This document shows positions 44,790 to 53,715 of a stretch of 64,000 bases of DNA, one piece after another. A model generated the notes under the pieces. The model ran no database searches and was not told the DNA's origin. It saw only the letters and a program-made list of their open reading frames with translations. How positions within the stretch are numbered: the stretch's first letter is position 1; every line of letters starts with the position of its first letter. The stretch comes from Deltaproteobacteria bacterium IMCC39146 (GTDB lineage: Bacteria; Desulfobacterota; Desulfuromonadia; Desulfuromonadales; BM103): contig JARUHP010000008.1 in the NCBI GenBank assembly GCA_030005635.1, positions 62,001 through 126,000 on the forward strand. Direction: 5' to 3'. The translations under genes were made by a program, and so were the position numbers.

Positions 44790-45702
44790 TTCTTCCTCAC
44801 GTGAGTTGAAGGTTGCCTTGATTGGTGCCAACGGCATGCTGGCGCAGATGGTCAGGGAGCGCGCTCCGCAAGGCTGCTCTCTACATCTTTTTGATCTGCC
44901 GGAATTCGACCTGGCTGATCATGATGAGGTTCATGAGATGCTGACCAAGCTGGTCCCTGATGTCATTATCAACTGTGCTGCATATACCAACGTCGATGGA
45001 GCCGAAACTGAACAGGCTCTGGCGATGGAGATCAACGGCGCTGCCGTCGGATATTTGTCGAAGGCTGCTCTCGCCGTTGACGCGACATTGGTCCATATCT
45101 CTACTGATTATGTTTTTGATGGCAAGAAAGTTGGTGCCTATTCCGAGGCGGACGAGACCTGTCCGGTGTCGGTTTACGGAGTCTCAAAACTTTCAGGAGA
45201 GCAGGCTCTCGTCAATACTGGTTTAAAAAAGTACTTCATCCTTAGGACCAGCTGGCTCTATGGACCTGGTGGCAGCAACTTCGTTGAAACGATATTGCGC
45301 CTGGCTGCCGATCGAGACGAGCTGCGGATCATCCACGACCAGATTGGCAGTCCGACCTATACCGGTGATTTGGCTGACGCAATTTTCAGTCTCCTTTCCA
45401 TAGAAGCTTCCCCCCAGTCAACGGCTCCTGATCCCCACGGTGTTTACCATTTCGCCAATGAAGGGAGTTGCAGTTGGTACGAATTTGCCTGCGCAATCGT
45501 TGAGGAGGGACGCAGCCAAAAGCTACCAATCAAGGTGCGGGAAATCTATCCGATTAATACAAGCGAATACCCCTTGCCGGCAACTCGTCCGGCCAACTCG
45601 GTTTTCGATAAGACAAAATACAAGGCGCTGACCGGGCAAGAAGTTCCGCTTTGGCGTGACAGTTTACATACTTATTTTTGCGGACGTGAAAAAAGCAATT
45701 AA
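44776..45702 (+). CDS. rmlD: dTDP-4-dehydrorhamnose reductase
   Basis: RmlD (308 residues) catalyses the last step to dTDP-L-rhamnose. The nucleotide site [20 protein letters not shown], the YGVSK catalytic motif and [10 protein letters not shown] are all present. ATG 44776 (14-base overlap with rmlB) is the best start; an in-frame ATG at 44716 lies deep in rmlB. The usual order rmlB-rmlD-rmlA is kept here, with rmlC displaced 6.4 kb downstream. Confidence 0.94.
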   Translation: MMLVNSSSRELKVALIGANGMLAQMVRERAPQGCSLHLFDLPEFDLADHDEVHEMLTKLVPDVIINCAAYTNVDGAETEQALAMEINGAAVGYLSKAALAVDATLVHISTDYVFDGKKVGAYSEADETCPVSVYGVSKLSGEQALVNTGLKKYFILRTSWLYGPGGSNFVETILRLAADRDELRIIHDQIGSPTYTGDLADAIFSLLSIEASPQSTAPDPHGVYHFANEGSCSWYEFACAIVEEGRSQKLPIKVREIYPINTSEYPLPATRPANSVFDKTKYKALTGQEVPLWRDSLHTYFCGREKSN

Positions 45703-45713
45703 GGAGTCTTAAA

Positions 45714-46595
<882 letters not shown>

Positions 46596-46732
46596 GGAAA
46601 TAAAAGTTCAACTTAAGTGTAAACGTTAATTTATTCATTGTGTTTTGGGAAGAAATGCCATGAGTCTACTGAGTGTTTTAATTGTCGCGCGCTTGATTGA
46701 TATTCACTGCTTACAAAGAGGTTTTTGGTAGG

Positions 46733-47461
46733 ATGCAATATGAAACAAAAAAACGATCTATTCTGAAAGCGATTTCCTGGCGAACCTGGGCGACCATGAC
46801 CACGGCGGTTCTGGTCTTTGTCTTTACCGGCAAATTTGCGCTGGCGATCACCATCGGTCTGCTGGAAGTTTTTGCCAAAATGGCACTCTACTTCTTTCAC
46901 GAGCGGCTCTGGCAGAAGATTGGTTATGGCAAGAAGGAAATCCCCTCTTTTGTGCTCTGGTTTACCGGCTTGCCGGCATCGGGTAAGAAAGAACTGGCGG
47001 ATCGCGTCTATCAACAGTTGAAGGCCGACAAGCTCAAGGTCGAACGTCTTGACAGCCATGACGTGCGACCGCTCTTCCCTGAGACCGGGTTTAGCCCGGA
47101 AGAGGTCAATCGTCACGTCAAGAGAGCCGGCCACCTCTGTGCCATGCTGGAGAAGAACGGTGTGATCGTGGTGGCTTCGTTTGTCTCTCCTTATGTTAAA
47201 AGTCGTATTTTTGCTCGTGGTGTGGCGACCAATTTTGTTGAAGTTTATATGCGCTCGACTGTTGAAGCCTGTGAAAGGCGCGACGCGAAGGGCCATTATG
47301 CCAAGGCCAGGGCTGGTGAATATCAGAATTTCCCGGGCGTTGATGTCGATTATGATGTCCCTGAGAATCCCGAAATCACGATTGATGTCGATTTGGTTTC
47401 GGTCGATGACGCTGTGAAGCAGATTACGACCTATTTGCGGTCGAATATCTTGAATAGCTAA
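46733..47461 (+). CDS. DUF2061 membrane domain fused to APS kinase-like domain
   Basis: A 242-residue fusion. Residues 8-60 are a DUF2061 domain with two hydrophobic helices (SILKAISWRTWATM, then ITIGLLEVFAKMALYFFHE). Residues 70-242 match adenylylsulfate kinase: LWFTGLPASGKKELA, RLDSHDVRPLF, VASFVSPY and KARAGEYQNFPGV. The P-loop ends GKK where canonical APS kinases have GKS or GKT, so magnesium binding may be altered. The neighbouring cysNC carries an intact APS kinase. It may therefore be a membrane-tethered partner or a regulatory paralogue. Start ATG 46733 is chosen over an in-frame TTG at 46697. Confidence 0.8.
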   Translation: MQYETKKRSILKAISWRTWATMTTAVLVFVFTGKFALAITIGLLEVFAKMALYFFHERLWQKIGYGKKEIPSFVLWFTGLPASGKKELADRVYQQLKADKLKVERLDSHDVRPLFPETGFSPEEVNRHVKRAGHLCAMLEKNGVIVVASFVSPYVKSRIFARGVATNFVEVYMRSTVEACERRDAKGHYAKARAGEYQNFPGVDVDYDVPENPEITIDVDLVSVDDAVKQITTYLRSNILNS

Positions 47462-47476
47462 CAGTTAAAGGCTATA

Positions 47477-47530
47477 CCACAGAGAGCACAGAGAAAGCAT
47501 AAATCATGGCTTCCTCAGTGTGCTCTGTGG
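47477..47530. repeat. CCACAGAG-type intergenic inverted repeat
   Basis: CCACAGAGAGCACA (47477-47490) pairs imperfectly with TGTGCTCTGTGG (47519-47530). The same CACAGAG/ACGCAGAG vocabulary is seen in the spacer after lnt. It may act as a transcription-pausing hairpin between the APS-kinase-like gene and cysD, but resembles a dispersed non-coding element. Confidence 0.55.
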
Positions 47531-47608
47531 CTAAAGTGAGAGAAGCGAACGAGTGGTGAACGCTTTTCTGTTAGATTCTAATTGCCACTGATAACTAAAG
47601 GTTCATCT

Positions 47609-48514
47609 ATGAAAATCGAAATGACACATTTACGACAACTCGAAGCTGAGAGCATTCACATCATCCGCGAGGTTGCGGCTGAATTTGAGAATCCTGTCAT
47701 GCTTTATTCTATCGGCAAAGATTCTGCGGTCATGCTTCATCTGGCCAAGAAGGCTTTTTATCCGTCGAAAATTCCTTTTCCTTTGATGCACGTCGATACG
47801 ACCTGGAAGTTTCGGGAGATGATTGAGTTTCGCGAAAAAATGCGCAAAGAGTACGACTTTGACCTGCTGGTTTACACCAACCAGGAAGGGGCAAGCCAGG
47901 GGATCAACCCCTTCGACCACGGCAGCGCGCTTTACACCGACATCATGAAGACCGAGGGACTCAAGCAGGGCCTCGATAAGTACAAGTTTGATGCGGCCTT
48001 TGGTGGCGCTCGGCGCGACGAAGAGAAATCACGAGCCAAGGAGCGGATTTTTTCCTTTCGCAGCGAAAATCATCGCTGGGATCCGAAAAGTCAGCGCCCC
48101 GAGCTCTGGAACCTCTATAACGCCAAGGTTAAGCCGGGCGAGAGTATTCGCTCTTTCCCCCTCTCCAACTGGACTGAGCTGGATATCTGGCAGTACATCT
48201 ACCTCGAAGAAATTCCCATTGTCCCTCTCTATTACGCCAAGGTGCGTCCGGTTGTAGAGCGCGATGGCATGTTGATTCTGATCGACGATGATCGCATTAA
48301 ACTGGCCCCCGGGGAAGAGGCACAGATGAAGTCGGTGCGTTTCCGTACCCTCGGCTGTTACCCGCTCACTGCTGCCGTTGAATCGGACGCTGCAACGCTG
48401 CCTGAGATTATCCAGGAAATGCTTTTGACGCGAACATCGGAACGACAGGGGCGCTTGATTGATCATGACTCTGCGGGATCGATGGAGAAGAAGAAGCAAG
48501 AAGGATATTTCTGA
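47609..48514 (+). CDS. cysD: Sulfate adenylyltransferase subunit CysD
   Basis: CysD (301 residues) is the catalytic small subunit of ATP sulfurylase and makes APS from sulfate and ATP. The PP-loop motif is [13 protein letters not shown], and [25 protein letters not shown] and the C-terminal [11 protein letters not shown] are conserved. ATG 47609 has AAAGG seven bases upstream; an in-frame start at 47582 is less likely. Its partner cysN is not adjacent, because a repeat array and a four-helix-bundle gene intervene. The stop codon lies inside a 19-bp hairpin. Confidence 0.95.
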   Translation: MKIEMTHLRQLEAESIHIIREVAAEFENPVMLYSIGKDSAVMLHLAKKAFYPSKIPFPLMHVDTTWKFREMIEFREKMRKEYDFDLLVYTNQEGASQGINPFDHGSALYTDIMKTEGLKQGLDKYKFDAAFGGARRDEEKSRAKERIFSFRSENHRWDPKSQRPELWNLYNAKVKPGESIRSFPLSNWTELDIWQYIYLEEIPIVPLYYAKVRPVVERDGMLILIDDDRIKLAPGEEAQMKSVRFRTLGCYPLTAAVESDAATLPEIIQEMLLTRTSERQGRLIDHDSAGSMEKKKQEGYF

Positions 48515-48538
48515 TCAAAGATCAGGAATATCCTTCTT
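48498..48538 (+). terminator. 19-bp hairpin spanning the cysD stop codon
   Basis: Positions 48498-48516 pair with 48520-48538 around an AAA loop with a single G-T mismatch. The left arm includes the last codons and TGA of cysD. No T-tract follows, so it could be an attenuator, an mRNA-protecting structure, or an inverted copy of the gene end made by replication template switching. Confidence 0.7.
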
Positions 48539-48550
48539 AGTTATCAGTGG

Positions 48551-48562
48551 GCAGTTGTCAGT
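48551..48562. repeat. Left 12-bp inverted repeat flanking the inserted block
   Basis: GCAGTTGTCAGT here is the exact reverse complement of 49088-49099. The two copies bracket the heptamer array and the four-helix-bundle gene. Confidence 0.7.
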
Positions 48563-48567
48563 AGTCA

Positions 48568-48714
48568 GAAAATTGAAAACTGAAAATTGAAAATTGAAAA
48601 TTGAAAATTGAAAATTGAAAATTGAAAATTGAAAACTGAAAACTGAAAACTGAAAACTGAAAACTGAAAACTGAAAACTGAAAACTGAAAACTGAAAACT
48701 GAAAACTGAAAACT
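48568..48714. repeat. 21-copy tandem heptamer array
   Basis: Twenty-one uninterrupted seven-base units: eight GAAAATT and thirteen GAAAACT, the latter filling the last twelve positions. Seven is not a multiple of three and the array is non-coding. It ends 20 bases before the four-helix-bundle ATG, so changes in copy number could affect expression of that gene or of cysNC. Confidence 0.9.
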
Positions 48715-48734
48715 TTATTTCCTAGGAGGGGAAG

Positions 48735-49085
48735 ATGGATTTTGAAAAATTAGAGGTTTGGAAGAGGTCTCGTCATTTGTCGGCGGATATTTACCGCCAG
48801 CTGAAAAACTTACAGGACTATGGTTTCAAGGATCAGATTACCCGTTCGGGATTGTCCGTGCCGAGTAATATTGCTGAAGGCATGGAACGTAATTCTGTTA
48901 AGGAGAAACTTCAATTCCTGAATATTGCAAGGGCTTCATGTGCTGAAATGCGCACGCAAATCCTGATCGGTGGTGACATCAATTATATTCCAGAACCTGT
49001 TGCTAAAAAATGGCTCAATGAAGCACGTGAACTTTCAGCAATGTTGTCTGGTTTGATTAAGTCGGTTCGTCGAACTGATAGCTGA
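48735..49085 (+). CDS. Four-helix-bundle protein (23S rRNA intervening-sequence protein family)
   Basis: A 116-residue protein of the S23/IVP family: FEKLEVWKRSRHLSADIY, FKDQITRSGLSVPSNIAEGMERNS (in part) and the C-terminal helix are diagnostic. Members form pentameric helical bundles, and some are encoded in 23S rRNA intervening sequences; their function is unknown. AGGAGGGG precedes the ATG. Here it is set between cysD and cysNC, flanked by a 12-bp inverted repeat, which suggests the block was inserted into a sulfate-activation operon. Confidence 0.88.
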   Translation: MDFEKLEVWKRSRHLSADIYRQLKNLQDYGFKDQITRSGLSVPSNIAEGMERNSVKEKLQFLNIARASCAEMRTQILIGGDINYIPEPVAKKWLNEARELSAMLSGLIKSVRRTDS

Positions 49086-49087
49086 TA

Positions 49088-49099
49088 ACTGACAACTGC
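49088..49099. repeat. Right 12-bp inverted repeat flanking the inserted block
   Basis: ACTGACAACTGC mirrors 48551-48562 exactly. It begins two bases after the end of the four-helix-bundle gene. Confidence 0.7.
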
Positions 49100-49129
49100 T
49101 AACTAGTAAATCAAAATCGGAGATTTCGC

Positions 49130-51013
49130 ATGGCCCATCAATCTGATCTGATAGCTGAAGATATAGCCGCATACCTGAAAACCCAGGAACAAAAGCAGAT
49201 ATTGCGTTTCATTACATGCGGTAGCGTGGATGATGGCAAGAGCACTCTGATAGGACGGCTCCTCTGGGATTCCAAGATGGTTTTTGAAGACCAATTGGCC
49301 GCTCTCGAGGTCGACAGCAAAAAAGTCGGCACCCAGGGTGAAGAGATCGACTACGCTCTGCTACTCGATGGTCTGCAGGCTGAACGCGAGCAGGGCATCA
49401 CCATTGATGTTGCCTATCGTTATTTTTCCACAGACAAGCGCAAGTTCATCGTTGCCGATACGCCGGGACATGAACAATATACCCGCAACATGGTCACCGG
49501 TGCTTCAACAGCTGAAGTGGCGATCATCCTGATCGATGCGCGTAAAGGCGTGTTGACCCAATCCCGTCGCCACAGCTATCTAACCTCGCTGGTCGGCATC
49601 CGCAAAATTGTGCTGGCGATCAATAAGATGGACCTGGTTGATTACGCAGAAGACCGCTATCAAGAAATCATCGCAGAATATAAAGAATTTGCCGCAGAGC
49701 TCGGTTTCGAAGAGATCTGCTGTATCCCGATCTCGGCCTTGAAGGGCGACAACATCATCAAGGCCAGTGAGCGCACGCCCTGGTATCAAGGGCCGACCTT
49801 GATGCATCATCTGGAACATGTCGAGATCACCGATAACGCTTTGAGCAAGCCGTTCCGCATGCGTGTGCAGTGGGTTAACCGGCCCAACCTCGATTTTCGT
49901 GGTTTCTCCGGCACCATTGCTTCCGGTATCGTCAAACCGGGTGATACCGTTGTGGTTCCTTCCTCCGGTCAGACCAGCAAGGTGGCCAGAATCGTCACCA
50001 TGGATGGCGACCTCGAAGAAGCGGTGGCCGGCCAGGCTATCACCATCACTCTCGAGGATGAGATCGATATCAGCCGTGGCGATATGCTTTGTTGCCCCGA
50101 GAAGCGCCCTTCTTTCGCTGATCAGTTCGAAGCTCACGTCGTCTGGATGCACGAAGACGCTCTGCTGCCGGGCCGTAGTTACCTGATCAAGGCCGGTTCC
50201 GCCACTGCTCCAGCCCAGGTCAGTGCCCTCAAACACAAGGTCAACGTCAATACCTTGCAGCGTGAACCTGGCAAGACTCTCGAACTCAATGAAGTCGGTA
50301 TCTGCAACATCAGTTTGACCAAACCGATCTCTTTTGATCCCTACCAGGAGAATCGTTCCACCGGTAACTTTATCCTCATCGACCGCTTTACCAACGCCAC
50401 GGTCGGCGCCGGGATGATCGATTTCGCGCTGCGCCGTGCGACAAATATCCACTGGCAGTCGATCGATATCAACAAGCAGAGCCGCGCCGAGATGAACGAC
50501 CAGCAACCAAAAGTGCTTTGGTTTACCGGTCTCTCAGGCGCCGGTAAGTCAACTATCGCCAACCTTGTTGAAAAGAAACTGCACAGCCTCGGCAAGCGGA
50601 CTTATCTGCTCGATGGTGACAATGTCCGCCACGGCCTCAACCGCGATCTCGGTTTTACTGATGCTGATCGTGTTGAAAATATCCGGCGTATCGCTGAAAC
50701 CGCCAGGCTGTTCGTCGATGCCGGGATGATTGTTCTTACTTCTTTCATTTCGCCTTTCAAGAGTGAACGGAGACTGGCGCGCGAACTGCTGGAGGAAGGT
50801 GAGTTTGTCGAGATCTTCGTCAATACCCCGCTTGAGATCTGCGAAGTACGTGATCCGAAAGGCTTGTACAAAAAAGCCAGGGCAGGGGAGTTGCCAAACT
50901 TCACCGGTATCGATTCCGATTATGAGCCGCCTGAGAACCCGGAAATAGAGGTTGAAGCCGGTACACGATCGGCTGATGATATAGCAGAAGAAATTGTTGC
51001 GAAAATAATCTAA
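49130..51013 (+). CDS. cysNC: Bifunctional sulfate adenylyltransferase subunit 1/APS kinase (CysNC)
   Basis: A 627-residue fusion. Residues 20-430 are the CysN GTPase: [28 protein letters not shown] and NKMDLVDY. Residues 455-627 are APS kinase with an intact P-loop, [15 protein letters not shown], then [16 protein letters not shown] and [13 protein letters not shown]. With CysD it converts sulfate to APS and on to PAPS. The fusion is known from rhizobial NodQ, which feeds Nod-factor sulfotransferases. PAPS synthesis next to a sulfotransferase island suggests the same logic. GGAG precedes the ATG. Confidence 0.96.
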   Translation: MAHQSDLIAEDIAAYLKTQEQKQILRFITCGSVDDGKSTLIGRLLWDSKMVFEDQLAALEVDSKKVGTQGEEIDYALLLDGLQAEREQGITIDVAYRYFSTDKRKFIVADTPGHEQYTRNMVTGASTAEVAIILIDARKGVLTQSRRHSYLTSLVGIRKIVLAINKMDLVDYAEDRYQEIIAEYKEFAAELGFEEICCIPISALKGDNIIKASERTPWYQGPTLMHHLEHVEITDNALSKPFRMRVQWVNRPNLDFRGFSGTIASGIVKPGDTVVVPSSGQTSKVARIVTMDGDLEEAVAGQAITITLEDEIDISRGDMLCCPEKRPSFADQFEAHVVWMHEDALLPGRSYLIKAGSATAPAQVSALKHKVNVNTLQREPGKTLELNEVGICNISLTKPISFDPYQENRSTGNFILIDRFTNATVGAGMIDFALRRATNIHWQSIDINKQSRAEMNDQQPKVLWFTGLSGAGKSTIANLVEKKLHSLGKRTYLLDGDNVRHGLNRDLGFTDADRVENIRRIAETARLFVDAGMIVLTSFISPFKSERRLARELLEEGEFVEIFVNTPLEICEVRDPKGLYKKARAGELPNFTGIDSDYEPPENPEIEVEAGTRSADDIAEEIVAKII

Positions 51014-51087
51014 GGCGCATCCGCGGATTGCAAGAAGATAAAAATATTTAACCGCCGATTTAATCTGAAGCTTAAAGTCTTTTATTG

Positions 51088-51183
51088 GCCGCAGATATAA
51101 TCTGATAAGGTCTGATGGTTAGAACCAAAAGCTAAACGGCCTGAACTTGCCCTTATCAGAATTTATCCGACCTTATCTGCGGC
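51088..51183. repeat. Imperfect inverted repeat in the cysNC-cysQ spacer
   Basis: GCCGCAGATA (51088-51097) mirrors TATCTGCGGC (51174-51183), with further mirrored ATAAGGTC and GACCTTAT inside. The 225-base spacer holds no gene. It looks like another degenerate intergenic element. Confidence 0.6.
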
Positions 51184-51238
51184 TAAAAACGATTCGCTTT
51201 AAAACTCCCCTGCGTCCTTTTCAGGGAAAGGTTCTATT

Positions 51239-51997
51239 TTGAATATTGATATGGACATTGTTTGTGAAATCGCTAAAGACGCCGGCCAGGCCATCCTTTC
51301 CGTCTACGATGGTGAAATAGAAGTCGAAATGAAAGACGACAAGTCACCTTTAACCGCCGCCGATAAGGCCTCACACGAAGTGATTTTCGCAGGTTTGCAG
51401 AAGCATTTTCCCGACATTCCTATCCTTTCAGAAGAGGGAGCTGATATTCCCTACGAAGAACGTAAGAATTGGTCGTGTTTCTGGTGTGTCGATCCTCTTG
51501 ATGGCACTAAGGAGTTCATCAAACGCAACGGCGAGTTTACTGTTAATATTGCTTTGATTGAAGAGGGGCGACCGGTTGCTGGTGTTGTTTATGTCCCCGT
51601 CCAGGACAAGATCTATTTCGGTCTCTCCGGAACCGGATGCTGGATGTCGGAGGCTGGCAAAGAAGCGTCTCAGATTAGGGTGCGAGCAGCAGATCTAGAG
51701 GCTGGTTTAACGGTGGTGATGAGTCGTTCACATCCATCTCCAGATCTCGAGGCTTATCTGAAAGACCTCAAGGTCGCTGAGGCGATGCCAGTGGGTAGCT
51801 CTCTTAAACTTTGTGTGGTAGCAGAAGGTCTTGCTGATCTCTATCCGCGCCTGGGGCCGACTATGGAGTGGGATACGGCTGCAGGCCATGCTGTTGTTGA
51901 GGCTGCTGGTGGAACGGTTGAACAACCTGATGGTGCGGCCCTTGCTTATAATAAACAGAATCTTCTCAATCCCTATTTCATCGTCTCAGGAAGGTGA
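51239..51997 (+). CDS. cysQ: 3'(2'),5'-bisphosphate nucleotidase CysQ
   Basis: CysQ (252 residues) hydrolyses PAP, the inhibitory by-product of sulfotransferases and of PAPS reduction. It belongs to the Li-sensitive inositol monophosphatase fold: KSPLTAADKASHE, SEEGADIPYE, the DPLDGTKEFI metal motif near residue 83, and the C-terminal WDTAAGHAVVEAAGG. Start is TTG 51239 with GAAAGG seven bases upstream; an in-frame ATG at 51251 is possible. Its presence completes a PAPS production and PAP clearance module beside the sulfotransferases. Confidence 0.93.
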   Translation: MNIDMDIVCEIAKDAGQAILSVYDGEIEVEMKDDKSPLTAADKASHEVIFAGLQKHFPDIPILSEEGADIPYEERKNWSCFWCVDPLDGTKEFIKRNGEFTVNIALIEEGRPVAGVVYVPVQDKIYFGLSGTGCWMSEAGKEASQIRVRAADLEAGLTVVMSRSHPSPDLEAYLKDLKVAEAMPVGSSLKLCVVAEGLADLYPRLGPTMEWDTAAGHAVVEAAGGTVEQPDGAALAYNKQNLLNPYFIVSGR

Positions 51998-52000
51998 ACC

Positions 52001-52032
52001 AACGGTTGATTGATTTCACCGATAAAACCGTT
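52001..52032 (+). terminator. Weak hairpin after cysQ
   Basis: AACGGTT (52001-52007) pairs with AACCGTT (52026-52032). The loop is long and no T-run follows, so it is a poor terminator candidate. Confidence 0.3.
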
Positions 52033-52113
52033 CAAATCTCTTATCTAGAGATAATCTAATACGACGAATGGGCCTTGCGCACATTCGGAAAATAGAAGAG
52101 GAGATGTGCCATT

Positions 52114-52668
52114 ATGGCCATTGAGGTAATTCAGACTGATCTATCAGAAGTCTTTCTGATTAAACCACGGGTGTTTGAAGACGCGCGTGGTTTTTTCTAT
52201 GAGTCATTCAATCAGCGTGATTGGCTCGAGGCGACCGGGATCAACTGCGATTTCGTGCAAGACAATCATTCCCGCTCTACAAAGGGGGTACTGAGAGGGT
52301 TGCATTATCAGCTGCCACCGGCCGCACAGGGAAAACTCGTCATGGTCCTTTTCGGAGAGATCTATGATGTAGCCGTAGATATCCGCAAAGGCTCGCCGAA
52401 CTTCGGCAAGTGGGTTGCGCAAGAGTTGTCGGCGGATAACAAACTGCAGATGTGGGTTCCGCCAGGTTTTGCACATGGTTTCCTGGTGCTCTCCGAGACG
52501 GCAGAGATCCTCTATAAGACAACCGACTACTATTCCTCTGTTGCTGAGCGTAGCATTATGTGGAGCGATCCAGCTCTGTCGATCGAATGGCCGCTTCAGG
52601 GAAAGCCAATCGTGTCTGCCAAAGATGATGCTGCCACTTGCTTTGCAGAGGCAGATTGCTTCGCCTGA
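52114..52668 (+). CDS. rmlC: dTDP-4-dehydrorhamnose 3,5-epimerase
   Basis: RmlC (184 residues) epimerises C3 and C5 of the keto-sugar. The cupin core shows FYESFNQRDW, QDNHSRSTKGVLRGLHYQ with catalytic His, FGEIYDVAVDIRKGSP and VPPGFAHGFLVLSETAE. GAGGAG lies upstream of the ATG. It is separated from rmlBDA by the sulfate-activation genes. That suggests the sulfate block was inserted into a once continuous rml cluster, or that rmlC moved. Confidence 0.95.
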   Translation: MAIEVIQTDLSEVFLIKPRVFEDARGFFYESFNQRDWLEATGINCDFVQDNHSRSTKGVLRGLHYQLPPAAQGKLVMVLFGEIYDVAVDIRKGSPNFGKWVAQELSADNKLQMWVPPGFAHGFLVLSETAEILYKTTDYYSSVAERSIMWSDPALSIEWPLQGKPIVSAKDDAATCFAEADCFA

Positions 52669-52717
52669 CCATACTTCCCAGAGAGACAGATCCTTGGCAG
52701 AAACGACTTTCCAGGCA

Positions 52718-53674
52718 ATGAATACCTTTGTGCGCTCTATCGAGGATCAGCCAGACTGGCAGATCTCAGGTCCTCTGATCCGATCGCGTGAGTGTACCAT
52801 TTACAAGGCGTGTTCGGTCGGGGCCGGTCTCGAACTTGCGGTCAAATCTTATCTTGCGGGGATCAATCCAATGGCTTCGGTTAAACAGGCCGAGGCCTTA
52901 AGCAATTGCCGTGACACGATGGTGGGTAAAGAAAAAAAATATGCCGTGCCTGAGATGCATGCTTATGATCGGCATCAAGGCTTCCTGGCTATGGAATGGG
53001 TCGCAGGCAGAAGCCTGCATTATAACCTCTGGACCCTGTCAAATAAGGAGCAAAGCCTTTTTAGGGTCGGGAGATGGCTCCGCGTTTTTCACGAAGCGTC
53101 TGGCATCGCCGGAGTTGAGGAGAAATCGGCTAAATATCTCGGAATCGTTGAGAAAAGGATAGGGGACCACCCGGCGAGATTGTCTGCTGAAGGGCCGGAT
53201 CACGCTCTCTTTGTTTCGGCCTGCGAATGTTTGCGGCGGGCTGTCGAGCTTGAACTGTCGTTTGAGGCCCCTCACGCGGTTTCTCACGGTGATTTTACCC
53301 CGTTCAACCTGATGATAAGCAAAGAGCGGGTTGTCGGACTGGATATCTGGGGCACACAGCGCAAGCCGATTCTCGACGACCTGATCCGGATGATGGTGTA
53401 CTTGACACTTGCCTATCCGTTGTTGACGCGTCAACAACGAATTGATTCGTCCAACGGGTTCCACCAGAGGATTTCCCCACTGCTGGATGGTTATGGCCTC
53501 GACCTGATCGAACCGGATTCCCTGCATTTCAAGATAGCTCTGCTCTCAGAATACCTGAGGCGTTGGCTGATCATCGCCCGACGCTCGCGGACCTTTGTCG
53601 AGAAAGCTTTCGACAGTTACCAGTTAGCCCAAGTCAAAAAGTTGATTGTTCCACTGCTCGATTCAATCAGATAA
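52718..53674 (+). CDS. Aminoglycoside/choline kinase-like phosphotransferase
   Basis: A 318-residue protein-kinase-fold phosphotransferase. An ATP-binding region with LAVKSYLAG (the Lys) precedes LAMEWVAGRSLH, then the catalytic loop AVSHGDFTPFNLMI (Asp and Asn) and the metal site VVGLDIWGT. It resembles APH/choline kinase-type enzymes that phosphorylate small molecules or sugars, and LPS kinases. It is preceded by rmlC. ATG 52718 is used; TTG 52694 with GAGAGA upstream is a plausible longer start. The substrate is unknown. Confidence 0.72.
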   Translation: MNTFVRSIEDQPDWQISGPLIRSRECTIYKACSVGAGLELAVKSYLAGINPMASVKQAEALSNCRDTMVGKEKKYAVPEMHAYDRHQGFLAMEWVAGRSLHYNLWTLSNKEQSLFRVGRWLRVFHEASGIAGVEEKSAKYLGIVEKRIGDHPARLSAEGPDHALFVSACECLRRAVELELSFEAPHAVSHGDFTPFNLMISKERVVGLDIWGTQRKPILDDLIRMMVYLTLAYPLLTRQQRIDSSNGFHQRISPLLDGYGLDLIEPDSLHFKIALLSEYLRRWLIIARRSRTFVEKAFDSYQLAQVKKLIVPLLDSIR

Positions 53675-53715
53675 CTGGATTCGTTGCGGAACCCGTCATG
53701 CGTTCGGACTTGTCT

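Noticed and set aside
48568-48714. CRISPR-like array
   Set aside because: Units are seven bases with no spacers; it is a simple tandem repeat, and no cas gene is present.
49580-50506. 308-codon minus-strand open frame opposite cysNC
   Set aside because: Shadow of the conserved GTPase; no ribosome site or motif.
52415-52717. Long N-terminal extension of the phosphotransferase inside rmlC
   Set aside because: It would overlap rmlC by 254 bases and is basic, low-quality sequence; starts at 52694 or 52718 suffice.
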